6,679 bases of DNA from Lachnoclostridium sp. UBA6475 (GTDB lineage Bacteria > Bacillota > Clostridia > Lachnospirales > Lachnospiraceae). Below are positions 1 to 5,649 of this stretch, in pieces. The notes under the pieces were generated by a model. The model worked only from the letters and a program-made list of their open reading frames with translations. It was not told the origin of the DNA and searched no databases. The stretch's first letter is position 1, and each line of letters opens with the position of its first letter. A program made the translations under genes and the position numbers. Location of the stretch: assembly GCA_002435545.1 (NCBI GenBank), contig DJNB01000221.1, positions 1-6,679 on the forward strand. Reading direction: 5' to 3'.

Positions 1-1
1 C

Positions 2-454
2 ATGAATAAAGTAATTTTAATGGGTAATTTGACGAGAGATCCTGAGCTTCGTTATTCTCAGGGTGAAAATTCGTTGGCAATCGCTAGATTTAGTATTGCA
101 GTAAACCGTAGATTTAGCCGTCAAGGCGATACCGATACCGACTTCTTTAACTGTACGGCATTTGGCAAGCAGGCAGAATTTGTTGAAAAATATTTCAAAC
201 AGGGTTCACGTATGCTGCTGACCGGACGTGTACAGAATGACAATTATACCAACAAAAACGGTGAGCGTGTGTATAGTGTTCAGATCATGGCAGAGGAGAT
301 TGAATTTGCCGAGAGAAAGAGCACAGCAGATGCCAATGCATCCCGCGGCGCATCCAATAATTTTGGTGGTGGAGCACCGGAGCCGGCTATGGCTGCAGAT
401 GACGATTTTATGAATATTCCGGATGGAATTGAAGACGGTTTACCATTTAACTAA
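2..454 (+). CDS. ssb: Single-stranded DNA-binding protein
   Basis: Encodes a 150-residue SSB, which coats single-stranded DNA during replication, repair and recombination and recruits partner enzymes through its C-terminal tip. The N-terminus (MNKVILMGNLTRDPELRY) is the usual family start, so the gene is complete although its upstream region is outside the window. The OB-fold covers about residues 1-105, with typical blocks such as DFFNCTAFGKQAEF (about 47-60) and GSRMLLTGRVQ (about 68-78). Residues 106-132 form a Ser/Gly/Ala-rich flexible linker. The acidic tip ends DGIEDGLPFN, so the normally terminal Phe is followed by one Asn. rpsR follows after 15 bases, the classic rpsF-ssb-rpsR arrangement; rpsF is expected just upstream but not seen. 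The family assignment is very secure. Confidence 0.97.
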   Translation: MNKVILMGNLTRDPELRYSQGENSLAIARFSIAVNRRFSRQGDTDTDFFNCTAFGKQAEFVEKYFKQGSRMLLTGRVQNDNYTNKNGERVYSVQIMAEEIEFAERKSTADANASRGASNNFGGGAPEPAMAADDDFMNIPDGIEDGLPFN

Positions 455-469
455 AAGGAGGTAAATCAA

Positions 470-736
470 ATGGCTTATAACAAGGGAAATGGTTCTGATT
501 CTCCAATGAGAAGAAGAGGCCCTCGTAGAAGAAAAAAAGTATGTGCATTCTGTTCTGATAAAGAGCATGATTATATTGACTACAAAGATGTTGCAAAACT
601 GAGAAGATACATGTCCGAGAGAGGTAAGATCCTTCCTCGCCGTATCACAGGTACATGTGCAAAACATCAGCGTGCTTTGACAGTAGCTATCAAACGTGCC
701 CGTCACGTGAGCTTGATGCCATACACATTAGACTAA
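470..736 (+). CDS. rpsR: 30S ribosomal protein S18
   Basis: Encodes an 88-residue bacterial S18, a 30S platform protein that in well-studied ribosomes neighbours S6. The core KLRRYMSERGKILPRRITGTCAKHQRAL (about residues 43-70) is diagnostic. The N-terminus is basic (RRRGPRRRKK, 14-23). The protein keeps C25-x-x-C28 and C63-x-x-H66, the ligand set of the zinc-ribbon ('C+') form of S18, so it probably binds zinc; that is inferred from the residues. The start has a full AAAGGAGG ribosome binding site at 454-461 overlapping the ssb stop codon, with 8 bases to ATG. The protein is co-transcribed with ssb and is the last gene before a strong terminator. Confidence 0.97.
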   Translation: MAYNKGNGSDSPMRRRGPRRRKKVCAFCSDKEHDYIDYKDVAKLRRYMSERGKILPRRITGTCAKHQRALTVAIKRARHVSLMPYTLD

Positions 737-748
737 TTTGAAATTTTG

Positions 749-790
749 TAAGCCCTTTGCAAGAGGAAACTTTTGCAGAGGGCTTATTTT
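749..790 (+). terminator. Intrinsic terminator of the ssb-rpsR operon
   Basis: A hairpin pairs 749-764 with 771-786 (16 pairs including two G-U) around the loop GGAAAC and is followed by TTTT at 787-790. It begins 12 bases after the rpsR stop. The stem has a GC-rich block (GCCC/GGGC) near its base. It separates the ribosomal protein operon from the gdpP unit, whose promoter begins two bases later. Confidence 0.93.
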
Positions 791-792
791 AG

Positions 793-821
793 TTGCGAAA
801 AATGTGCGGTTGTGCTATAAT
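793..821 (+). promoter_or_regulatory. Extended -10 promoter for gdpP-rplI-dnaB
   Basis: TTGCGA (793-798) and TATAAT (816-821) are separated by exactly 17 bases, and TG at 813-814 makes an extended -10 (TGCTATAAT). A vegetative sigma factor promoter fits well. Transcription would begin at about 828-829, giving a leader of roughly 93 bases before the gdpP start codon. No other promoter was noticed before rplI or dnaB, so this one probably serves all three genes. Confidence 0.85.
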
Positions 822-831
822 TTATATTAGT

Positions 832-900
832 TTGTTTGGTGACAGGTAAAGAGGAAGCGTGCTGAGGCACGCGCAGGTCATCAAACCTTGTTTGGTGACA
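832..900 (+). promoter_or_regulatory. gdpP leader with alternative hairpins
   Basis: The 13-base sequence TTGTTTGGTGACA occurs at 832-844 and again at 888-900. The segment 877-886 (GTCATCAAAC) can pair over 10 positions, one of them G-U, with either copy: with 834-843 (enclosing a small hairpin 857-862/867-872, loop TGAG) or with 890-899 (loop CTT). The two pairings exclude each other. The first copy would lie at the extreme 5' end of the transcript and the second ends 6 bases before the AAAGGAGG ribosome binding site. The pairing is visible in the sequence; a switching or regulatory role is inference. It matches no riboswitch class I recognise. No T-tract follows either hairpin, so it does not look like a classic attenuator. 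Confidence 0.55.
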
Positions 901-906
901 ATAAAT

Positions 907-914
907 AAAGGAGG
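907..914 (+). promoter_or_regulatory. Ribosome binding site that sets the gdpP start
   Basis: AAAGGAGG is a full match to the 16S anti-Shine-Dalgarno sequence and lies 7 bases before TTG at 922. The same frame is open upstream to a GTG at 859 preceded by a weaker AGAGGA (850-855). The strong site and the normal GdpP N-terminus after 922 favour the TTG start. Confidence 0.88.
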
Positions 915-921
915 AGAGCAT

Positions 922-2976
922 TTGAAGGGCAACCGAATTCAGGGAACGCTTCGCTCGTATTTGCGGTGGCCGCTTATGTTGACCCCGCTGCTGCTGGCGA
1001 TGAACGTTCATATATATTTTTTGGATGTAAAAGCGGGAGCAGTTATGACGATCTATGTGCTGCTGTATACGATAATTGCTTTTTTGCTTTTGTACTTTAA
1101 GAGAGAGCAGCTGTTAAAAGATATTGTAACGTATGCCATCCGTTTTAATAATACAACAAAGCGTCTGGCGAATGATCTGGACATCCCGGTTTTAATTGCG
1201 GATTATGCAGGAAACTGCCTCTGGTTCAACAAAAGTTTTCAAAGACAGTTCTGTAACGAAGGGGTGAGCAGAAAATTTGCAGTGGATTCTGTGATCCCGA
1301 ATCTTACGGTGGAGACGTATCCGAAGACGTATGAGCAGAATTCCGAGATTCATTTTCACAATGAAGATGTGTTTTATAAAGCGGTGATTCAGAAAGTGAA
1401 TGTAGATAAAGTCACGGAAGAAAATGGCAAAAAGGCCGAGACGATGGGACTGGGAGACAATTTCTATGTATTTTTCATCTATGATGAAACGGAAATTGTT
1501 CATTATATCAAGGAAAATAACGATCAGAGACTGGATGTTGGCTTGCTGTATATTGACAATTATGATGAGTCGCTGGAGCAGGTGGATGAAGTGCGCCGTG
1601 CCCTTTTGTCTGCGGTTATCGACAGAAAGATCAATAAATATATGATGAAGATCGATGCCATCACGAAAAAACTGGAAAAGGACAAGTATATTTTCTTGTT
1701 TAAACATAAGTACCTTGCCTATCTGCAAAATGATAAATTTTCTCTTTTGGATGATGTGAGAACGGTCAATGCCAAAGAGGAAAATTCGATTACGATCAGT
1801 ATGGGGATCGGTACGCAGGGCGAGACTTACAAAAAACGGCAGGAATATTCCCGTACCGCGATCGATCTTGCACTTGCCCGCGGAGGCGACCAGGTCGTTG
1901 TAAAGACAAAAGACAACCTGCTTTATTATGGTGGAAAGAGCCGCCAGCAGGAGAAAAATACGAGAGTAAAAGCGCGCGTAAAGGCACACGCACTGCGTGA
2001 ATCCATCGAAGTGGCAGAACAGGTCATCATTATGGGACACCGTCTGCCGGATGAAGATGCCCTGGGAAGTGCTGTCGGCATTTACCGCATTGCCGATTCG
2101 CTTGGCAAACGGGCGCATATCGTGATCAATAAAGTGTCTGCGCCTCTTCGGCCGGTTGTCAACATGCTTTTGGAAAATGGAAATTATCCGGAAGATTTTA
2201 TTATCAGTGGAGAGACGGCAAAGGAAATATTTACCAGTGGAACGCTGCTTGTCATCGTGGACGTAAACCATGCGTCTTATACCGATGAACCAGATCTTGT
2301 AAATATGGCATCGAGTCTGGTCGTACTTGACCATCATCGTCAGTCCGGTGAATCGTTTGCCAATCCGACATTGTCTTATATTGAGTCATATGCTTCTTCC
2401 GCCTGTGAGATGGTGGCGGAGATCCTGCAGTATGTCGGAGATGAAGTGAAATTAAAATCATACGAAGCCGATGTGATGTATTCGGGAATTATGATCGACA
2501 CTAATAATTTCCTCAATAAACCGGGAGTCCGTACGTTTGAAGCGGTGGCATTTTTACGCCGTTCCGGAGCAGATATCAGCCGGATCCGTAAGCTGTTCCG
2601 CTGTGATATCAATGAATATAAGATCCGGGCGCAGGCGGTGCAGAATACAGAAATATTTATGGAGCATTTTGCGATTGCACAGTGCAACGCCAATGACTGC
2701 GAATCGCCGACAATCGTAGGGGCGAAGATTGCCAATGAACTGCTCGATGTGGATAAGGTAAAAGCAACATTTGTCCTGACCGAATACGAAGGAAAGGTGT
2801 ATGTCAGCGCGAGATCGATCGACGAACTCAATGTACAGATTGTTATGGAGCGCCTCGGTGGCGGCGGTCATATTAACAGTGCCGGAGCGCAGCTTGAAAA
2901 CTGCACGCTGGCAGAAGGAGCTGAGATTGTGCGCCAGACCCTGCAGCAGATGCAGCAGGATGGTGAGTTAGTATAG
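922..2976 (+). CDS. gdpP: GdpP-type cyclic-di-AMP phosphodiesterase, membrane anchored
   Basis: Encodes 684 residues from a TTG start, close to the roughly 660 of Bacillus GdpP (YybT). Family knowledge says the enzyme hydrolyses cyclic di-AMP to pApA, affecting osmolyte transport, wall homeostasis and beta-lactam tolerance. Two membrane helices (about 16-34 and 39-59) anchor it with the catalytic part in the cytoplasm. A divergent PAS-like region (about 85-190) and a degenerate GGDEF domain (about 203-335) follow; EKDKY (252-256) stands where an active signature would be expected. The DHH phosphoesterase domain has metal-binding candidates H373, D377 and D379 (GHRLPDEDALG), D447, D470-H471-H472 and D526. 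The DHHA1 motif GGGGH is at 646-650. All expected catalytic residues are present. rplI follows after 18 bases, as in many Firmicutes. An in-frame GTG at 859 would add 21 residues, but I consider that unlikely. Confidence 0.95.
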   Translation: MKGNRIQGTLRSYLRWPLMLTPLLLAMNVHIYFLDVKAGAVMTIYVLLYTIIAFLLLYFKREQLLKDIVTYAIRFNNTTKRLANDLDIPVLIADYAGNCLWFNKSFQRQFCNEGVSRKFAVDSVIPNLTVETYPKTYEQNSEIHFHNEDVFYKAVIQKVNVDKVTEENGKKAETMGLGDNFYVFFIYDETEIVHYIKENNDQRLDVGLLYIDNYDESLEQVDEVRRALLSAVIDRKINKYMMKIDAITKKLEKDKYIFLFKHKYLAYLQNDKFSLLDDVRTVNAKEENSITISMGIGTQGETYKKRQEYSRTAIDLALARGGDQVVVKTKDNLLYYGGKSRQQEKNTRVKARVKAHALRESIEVAEQVIIMGHRLPDEDALGSAVGIYRIADSLGKRAHIVINKVSAPLRPVVNMLLENGNYPEDFIISGETAKEIFTSGTLLVIVDVNHASYTDEPDLVNMASSLVVLDHHRQSGESFANPTLSYIESYASSACEMVAEILQYVGDEVKLKSYEADVMYSGIMIDTNNFLNKPGVRTFEAVAFLRRSGADISRIRKLFRCDINEYKIRAQAVQNTEIFMEHFAIAQCNANDCESPTIVGAKIANELLDVDKVKATFVLTEYEGKVYVSARSIDELNVQIVMERLGGGGHINSAGAQLENCTLAEGAEIVRQTLQQMQQDGELV

Positions 2977-2994
2977 AAAAACGGAGGTAACGCG

Positions 2995-3441
2995 ATGAAA
3001 GTTATTTTGTTGGAAGATGTAAAATCTCTTGGAAAAAAAGGAGAAGTAGTAAATGTAAATGATGGCTATGCCAGAAACCTTTTGTTTAAGAAAAACCTTG
3101 GCATTGAGGCTACCAAACAAAATCTTAATGATCTTAAACTGCAAAAACAAAACAATGATAAATTAGAAGCAGAGCGTCTGGAAGAGGCAAAAAAACTTGC
3201 CAAAGAACTGGAGCAGAAAGAAGTAGTGCTTGCGATCAAGACAGGTTCTGACGGACGTGCATTTGGCTCGGTTTCTACCAAAGAAATCGCTGAGGCGGCA
3301 AAAGAACAGCTCGGATACGATCTGGATAAAAAGAAAATGCATATGAAAGATGCCATCAAGAGCATCGGAACCTTTCATGTACCGGTAAAACTTCATCCGA
3401 AAGTGACGGTAGAGTTGAAAGTGGTTGTAAAGGAGAAATAA
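2995..3441 (+). CDS. rplI: 50S ribosomal protein L9
   Basis: Encodes 148 residues, the normal length for L9, an elongated protein of the large subunit near the L1 stalk that supports reading-frame maintenance. The N-terminal rRNA-binding domain starts MKVILLEDVKSLGKKGEVV and carries the family signature around residues 13-31 (GKKG, then DGYARNLL). A long charged helix (about 41-75, rich in Lys, Glu and Gln) links it to the C-terminal domain (about 78-148; SDGRAFGSVSTKEIAEA, then HVPVKLHPKVTVELKV). GGAGG at 2983-2987 lies 7 bases before the ATG. It lies between gdpP and dnaB in the conserved order, with only 6 bases to dnaB. Confidence 0.97.
   Translation: MKVILLEDVKSLGKKGEVVNVNDGYARNLLFKKNLGIEATKQNLNDLKLQKQNNDKLEAERLEEAKKLAKELEQKEVVLAIKTGSDGRAFGSVSTKEIAEAAKEQLGYDLDKKKMHMKDAIKSIGTFHVPVKLHPKVTVELKVVVKEK
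3429..3435 (+). promoter_or_regulatory. Ribosome binding site before dnaB with long spacing
   Basis: AAAGGAG lies inside the last codons of rplI. It is 12 bases from the dnaB ATG (3448), longer than the usual 7-9, but only 5 bases from another ATG at 3441 that overlaps the rplI stop (TAATG). That ATG is out of frame with dnaB and opens an 8-codon ORF ending at 3467. The site is clear; how initiation is divided between the two ATGs is unknown. Confidence 0.6.
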
Positions 3442-3447
3442 TGTCTT

Positions 3448-4788
3448 ATGGAAGAACAGGTAATTAAGAAAATTCTTCCCCACAGTGCAGAAGCGGAGCA
3501 GTCTGTGATCGGAGCGATGATCATGGATCAGGAGGCAATTTTGACAGCGTCTGAGATTTTGCTGCCGGATGATTTTTACAATCCGCAGTTTCGCACCCTT
3601 TATGAGGCGATGCTGGCGTTGTATCAGGAAGGAAAGCCGGTAGATCTGGTGACTCTTCAAAATCGTCTGCAGGAGATGAATGTGCCGGCAGAACTTTGCA
3701 GTGTGGAATTTATCAGTAATATTATTGCTGCGGTTCCGACTTCGGCAAATGTAAAATATTATTCGGAGATTGTACGGGAAAAGGCAGTGCTGCGCCGGTT
3801 GATCCGGGTGACAGAAGGCATTGCCAACGAGTGCTATCAGGACAATGAAAAATTGGAAAATATCCTCGAACAGACAGAAAAACAGGTGTTTGATGTCGTA
3901 CAGAACCGGGCAGGCAGTGATTTTGTGCCGATCCGCCAGGTAGCGCTGGAGACGCTTGACAGCATCCAGAGTGCGGCAAAAAATGCGGGGGCGGTTACTG
4001 GAGTATCGACCGGATTTTATGATCTGGATGCCCGGACTGCCGGATTGCAGAAATCGGATCTCATATTGATCGCAGCCCGTCCGTCCATGGGAAAGACGGC
4101 ATTTGTATTGAATATAGCGGAAAATGTGGCGATCAAAAACAACATAACAACGGTTATATTCAGTCTGGAAATGTCACGTGTACAGCTGGCCAAACGTTTG
4201 ATCTCCATGAATTCCCGTGTCGATTCCCAGAAGATCCGAACCGGTCAGCTGGAAGACCAGGAATGGCGCGATCTGACAGAAAGTACGGTGATTCTCGGAG
4301 AATCGGCCCTTGTGATCGATGATACGCCGGGAATCAGCATTGCAGAACTCCGTTCCAAATGCCGTAAACTAAAGTTAGAGAAAAACCTCGGACTTATCAT
4401 CATCGACTACCTGCAGTTGATGTCAGGTTCCGGCGGCAATAAAAATGAATCGCGACAGCAGGAAATTTCTGACATTTCCCGTTCGCTGAAAGCTCTGGCG
4501 CGTGAAGTGGACTGTCCGGTCATTGCGTTGTCGCAGCTCAGCCGTGCGGTGGAAAAAAGAGATGACAAACGACCGATGCTTTCGGATCTCCGTGAATCCG
4601 GAGCGATCGAGCAGGACGCCGATGTCGTGATGTTTATTTACCGCGATGAATATTATAATAAAGATTCTGACAGCAAAGGAATTACGGAAATTATCATCGG
4701 AAAACAGAGAAATGGTCCGACGTGTACCGTACAGCTTAAGTGGCTGGCAGAATTGACGAAATTTGCCAATTTGGATTTTAAATCCTAG
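3448..4788 (+). CDS. dnaB: Replicative DNA helicase DnaB
   Basis: Encodes a 446-residue hexameric replicative helicase (called DnaC in Bacillus subtilis), which unwinds DNA at the fork using ATP and contacts primase. The N-terminal domain (about 5-105) begins with the typical PHSAEAEQSVIGAM and a linker follows. The RecA-like helicase domain (about 180-440) carries Walker A ARPSMGKT (210-217), the catalytic Glu E241 in FSLEMS, Walker B LIIID (316-320) followed by YLQLM, a SQLSR motif (362-366), the block LSDLRESGAIEQDADVVMF (378-396) and KQRNGPT (419-425). Length and motifs are complete and no intein interrupts it. The 3448 ATG is chosen because the family N-terminus starts there. It is probably translated from the gdpP-rplI transcript, coupled to the rplI stop 6 bases upstream. 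Confidence 0.97.
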   Translation: MEEQVIKKILPHSAEAEQSVIGAMIMDQEAILTASEILLPDDFYNPQFRTLYEAMLALYQEGKPVDLVTLQNRLQEMNVPAELCSVEFISNIIAAVPTSANVKYYSEIVREKAVLRRLIRVTEGIANECYQDNEKLENILEQTEKQVFDVVQNRAGSDFVPIRQVALETLDSIQSAAKNAGAVTGVSTGFYDLDARTAGLQKSDLILIAARPSMGKTAFVLNIAENVAIKNNITTVIFSLEMSRVQLAKRLISMNSRVDSQKIRTGQLEDQEWRDLTESTVILGESALVIDDTPGISIAELRSKCRKLKLEKNLGLIIIDYLQLMSGSGGNKNESRQQEISDISRSLKALAREVDCPVIALSQLSRAVEKRDDKRPMLSDLRESGAIEQDADVVMFIYRDEYYNKDSDSKGITEIIIGKQRNGPTCTVQLKWLAELTKFANLDFKS

Positions 4789-4796
4789 AAAAAAAG

Positions 4797-4839
4797 AAAA
4801 ACCTGTCGAAGGCAGGAGCGTTTTGTCAAACGGTTTTTT
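4797..4839 (+). terminator. Probable intrinsic terminator after dnaB
   Basis: Two small hairpins sit just after the dnaB stop: 4802-4807/4811-4816 (CCTGTC/GGCAGG, loop GAA, one G-U pair) and 4819-4823/4828-4832 (CGTTT/AAACG, loop TGTC), followed by T6 at 4834-4839. AAAAACC at 4797-4803 could instead pair with GGTTTTT at 4832-4838 to close an outer stem. Read on the - strand, the first hairpin is followed by an A/T-rich run that becomes U-rich, so the element may work in both directions. Each stem is short, so some read-through is plausible. Confidence 0.6.
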
Positions 4840-4859
4840 ATAAGATAGAACGAAGAGAC

Positions 4860-4887
4860 TTGAAGTCCTTTCTCTTAATGTTATACT
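4860..4887 (+). promoter_or_regulatory. Promoter of the MerR-type gene
   Basis: TTGAAG (4860-4865) and TATACT (4882-4887) are 16 bases apart, with TG at 4879-4880 giving an extended -10 (TGTTATACT). Transcription would start near 4894, about 42 bases before the ATG. The -10 box lies inside a long palindrome described separately. Confidence 0.7.
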
Positions 4888-4924
4888 TGAATTGAGGGAC
4901 AAGTATTCATTAAAGGAAAGGACT
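4864..4924. repeat. Long imperfect palindrome over promoter and RBS of the MerR-type gene
   Basis: The arm 4864-4880 pairs with 4908-4924 (17 positions: one mismatch, 4874/4914, and one G-U, 4873/4915). After a small internal bulge, 4883-4889 (ATACTTG) pairs perfectly with 4900-4906 (CAAGTAT). The unpaired centre is 4890-4899. The left half covers the -10 box and touches the -35 box; the right half covers the purine-rich ribosome binding region (AAAGGAAAGGA, 4912-4922). It may be a protein-binding operator in DNA or an RBS-masking hairpin in transcripts that read through from dnaB. Both roles are inference. Confidence 0.75.
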
Positions 4925-4935
4925 GATTTAATTTT

Positions 4936-5493
4936 ATGAAGGAACCGGTACAATTATGTTATACGATTTCAGAAGCGGCCAAAGTAATGGAAGTGGAGCC
5001 GCACGTACTGCGCTATTGGGAAGAAGAACTGGGACTTGATATCTCGCGAAATTCAATGGGACACCGGATTTACACAGACGATGACTTAAAGACATTCCGC
5101 TCGATCAAGCAGCTCAAAGCAAATCATGTGGCGCTCAAAGAGATTCGTCAGCAGATCGTTACATCAGGAGAAAAAACGCCGCTGAAAAAAGATTGTGAAA
5201 AAGATTTTTGTGGCGATAAAATGACACAATTTAAGACTATACTCTCTAATATCATAAAGGAGGCCATAAATGAGAATACCGACGAACTGACGACTCAGAT
5301 CAGCTCACAGGTTTCGGATGATGTGCGCAAAGAGATTGATTATCTCGCCCGCATGCAGGAAGAAGAGCAGGAAGCGCGGTTTAAAAAACTGGATGAAACC
5401 ATTCGAACATTACAAAAAGCAAGGCAGGAAGCGGCCATCGCTGCGATGGAAGAAAAAAATTCGAAAAAGAAAAAGCATTTTTTTAAACGCTGA
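4936..5493 (+). CDS. MerR-type HTH protein with coiled-coil tail
   Basis: Encodes 185 residues. A MerR-like winged HTH occupies about residues 8-75: YTISEAAKVMEVEPHVLRYWEEELGL, then HRIYTDDDLKTFRSIKQLKANHVALKEIRQQI. After a linker (about 76-97) the rest is mostly charged helix (about 98-172), probably coiled coil, ending in the basic-aromatic KKKKHFFKR (177-185). No effector-binding domain and no cysteine pattern typical of metal or drug sensors is visible. The architecture recalls RacA-like and DUF3967-like proteins, which combine a MerR HTH with a coiled coil, rather than classic MerR activators; that resemblance is from memory of pattern, not a search. The target is unknown and autoregulation through the upstream palindrome is possible. 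The ATG at 4936 places the HTH at the normal distance from the start, though the AAAGGA site (4917-4922) is 13 bases away, rather far. Confidence 0.85.
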   Translation: MKEPVQLCYTISEAAKVMEVEPHVLRYWEEELGLDISRNSMGHRIYTDDDLKTFRSIKQLKANHVALKEIRQQIVTSGEKTPLKKDCEKDFCGDKMTQFKTILSNIIKEAINENTDELTTQISSQVSDDVRKEIDYLARMQEEEQEARFKKLDETIRTLQKARQEAAIAAMEEKNSKKKKHFFKR

Positions 5494-5519
5494 CTAAAGT
5501 TTGCGAAAAAAATTTGTAA

Positions 5520-5557
5520 AATAAGAATTTTTTGTGATAAGTGCTTGCATTCTTATT
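5520..5557. repeat. Inverted repeat around the -35 box of the secreted-protein gene
   Basis: AATAAGAAT (5520-5528) and ATTCTTATT (5549-5557) form a perfect 9-base inverted repeat with a 20-base spacer. The right arm overlaps the last two bases of the -35 hexamer (5545-5550). It may be an operator, but the arms are A/T-rich and chance in this AT-rich spacer is possible. Confidence 0.35.
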
Positions 5558-5573
5558 GTTTAAATGTTATAAT
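5545..5573 (+). promoter_or_regulatory. Strong extended -10 promoter of the secreted-protein gene
   Basis: TTGCAT (5545-5550) and TATAAT (5568-5573) are separated by 17 bases, with TG at 5565-5566 giving TGTTATAAT. Transcription should start near 5580, leaving a leader of about 70 bases. Together with the strong ribosome binding site this suggests high expression. Confidence 0.85.
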
Positions 5574-5624
5574 GTTTTCACAATATTGCCGTGCGTATTT
5601 GTCGGTTTTCACAAATATGGACGC
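5574..5624 (+). promoter_or_regulatory. Repeated 10-mer and leader hairpin before the secreted-protein gene
   Basis: GTTTTCACAA occurs at 5574-5583, at the predicted transcription start, and at 5605-5614, exactly 31 bases apart, close to three helical turns. The leader can also fold 5594-5602 against 5611-5619 (9 pairs including one G-U, loop of 8), with GCGT (5593-5596) alternatively pairing with ACGC (5621-5624). The fold could protect the 5' end of the mRNA, and the repeats could bind a regulator on one face of the helix. Both functions are inference. Confidence 0.45.
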
Positions 5625-5631
5625 TAAAATT

Positions 5632-5639
5632 AAAGGAGG
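5632..5639 (+). promoter_or_regulatory. Ribosome binding site of the secreted-protein gene
   Basis: A full AAAGGAGG is followed by two in-frame ATGs: 5644 (4 bases away, rather close) and 5650 (10 bases away). I prefer 5650 on spacing; choosing 5644 would add only Met-Phe to the signal peptide. Confidence 0.8.
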
Positions 5640-5649
5640 AAGAATGTTT

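Noticed and set aside
440..706. - strand open frame of 88 codons opposite rpsR
   Set aside because: It is fully antisense to rpsR, whose family match is certain.
859..921. N-terminal 21-codon extension of gdpP from GTG 859
   Set aside because: It runs through the structured leader, has only a weak ribosome binding site, and the family N-terminus and strong site place the start at TTG 922.
1192..2337. Long - strand open frame (381 codons) opposite gdpP
   Set aside because: It is antisense to a well-conserved coding region, its product resembles no protein I know, and I see no supporting start signals; it is a codon-bias shadow.
3448..4788. Intein or frameshift in dnaB
   Set aside because: The length is normal and all helicase motifs follow at expected spacing without interruption.
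4423..4953. - strand open frame of 176 codons across the dnaB end and the MerR-type promoter
   Set aside because: It overlaps dnaB motifs, the terminator and the palindrome, and its product has no recognisable features.
5507..5533. Possible terminator after the MerR-type gene (AAAAAATT/AATTTTTT)
   Set aside because: The stem is made only of A-T pairs with no GC base, so it would be a poor terminator; the transcript end of this gene is left open.
5545..5649. Start of the secreted protein at TTG 5545
   Set aside because: That codon is the first half of the -35 box, upstream of the predicted transcription start; the ribosome binding site at 5632-5639 and the signal peptide place the start at 5644 or 5650.
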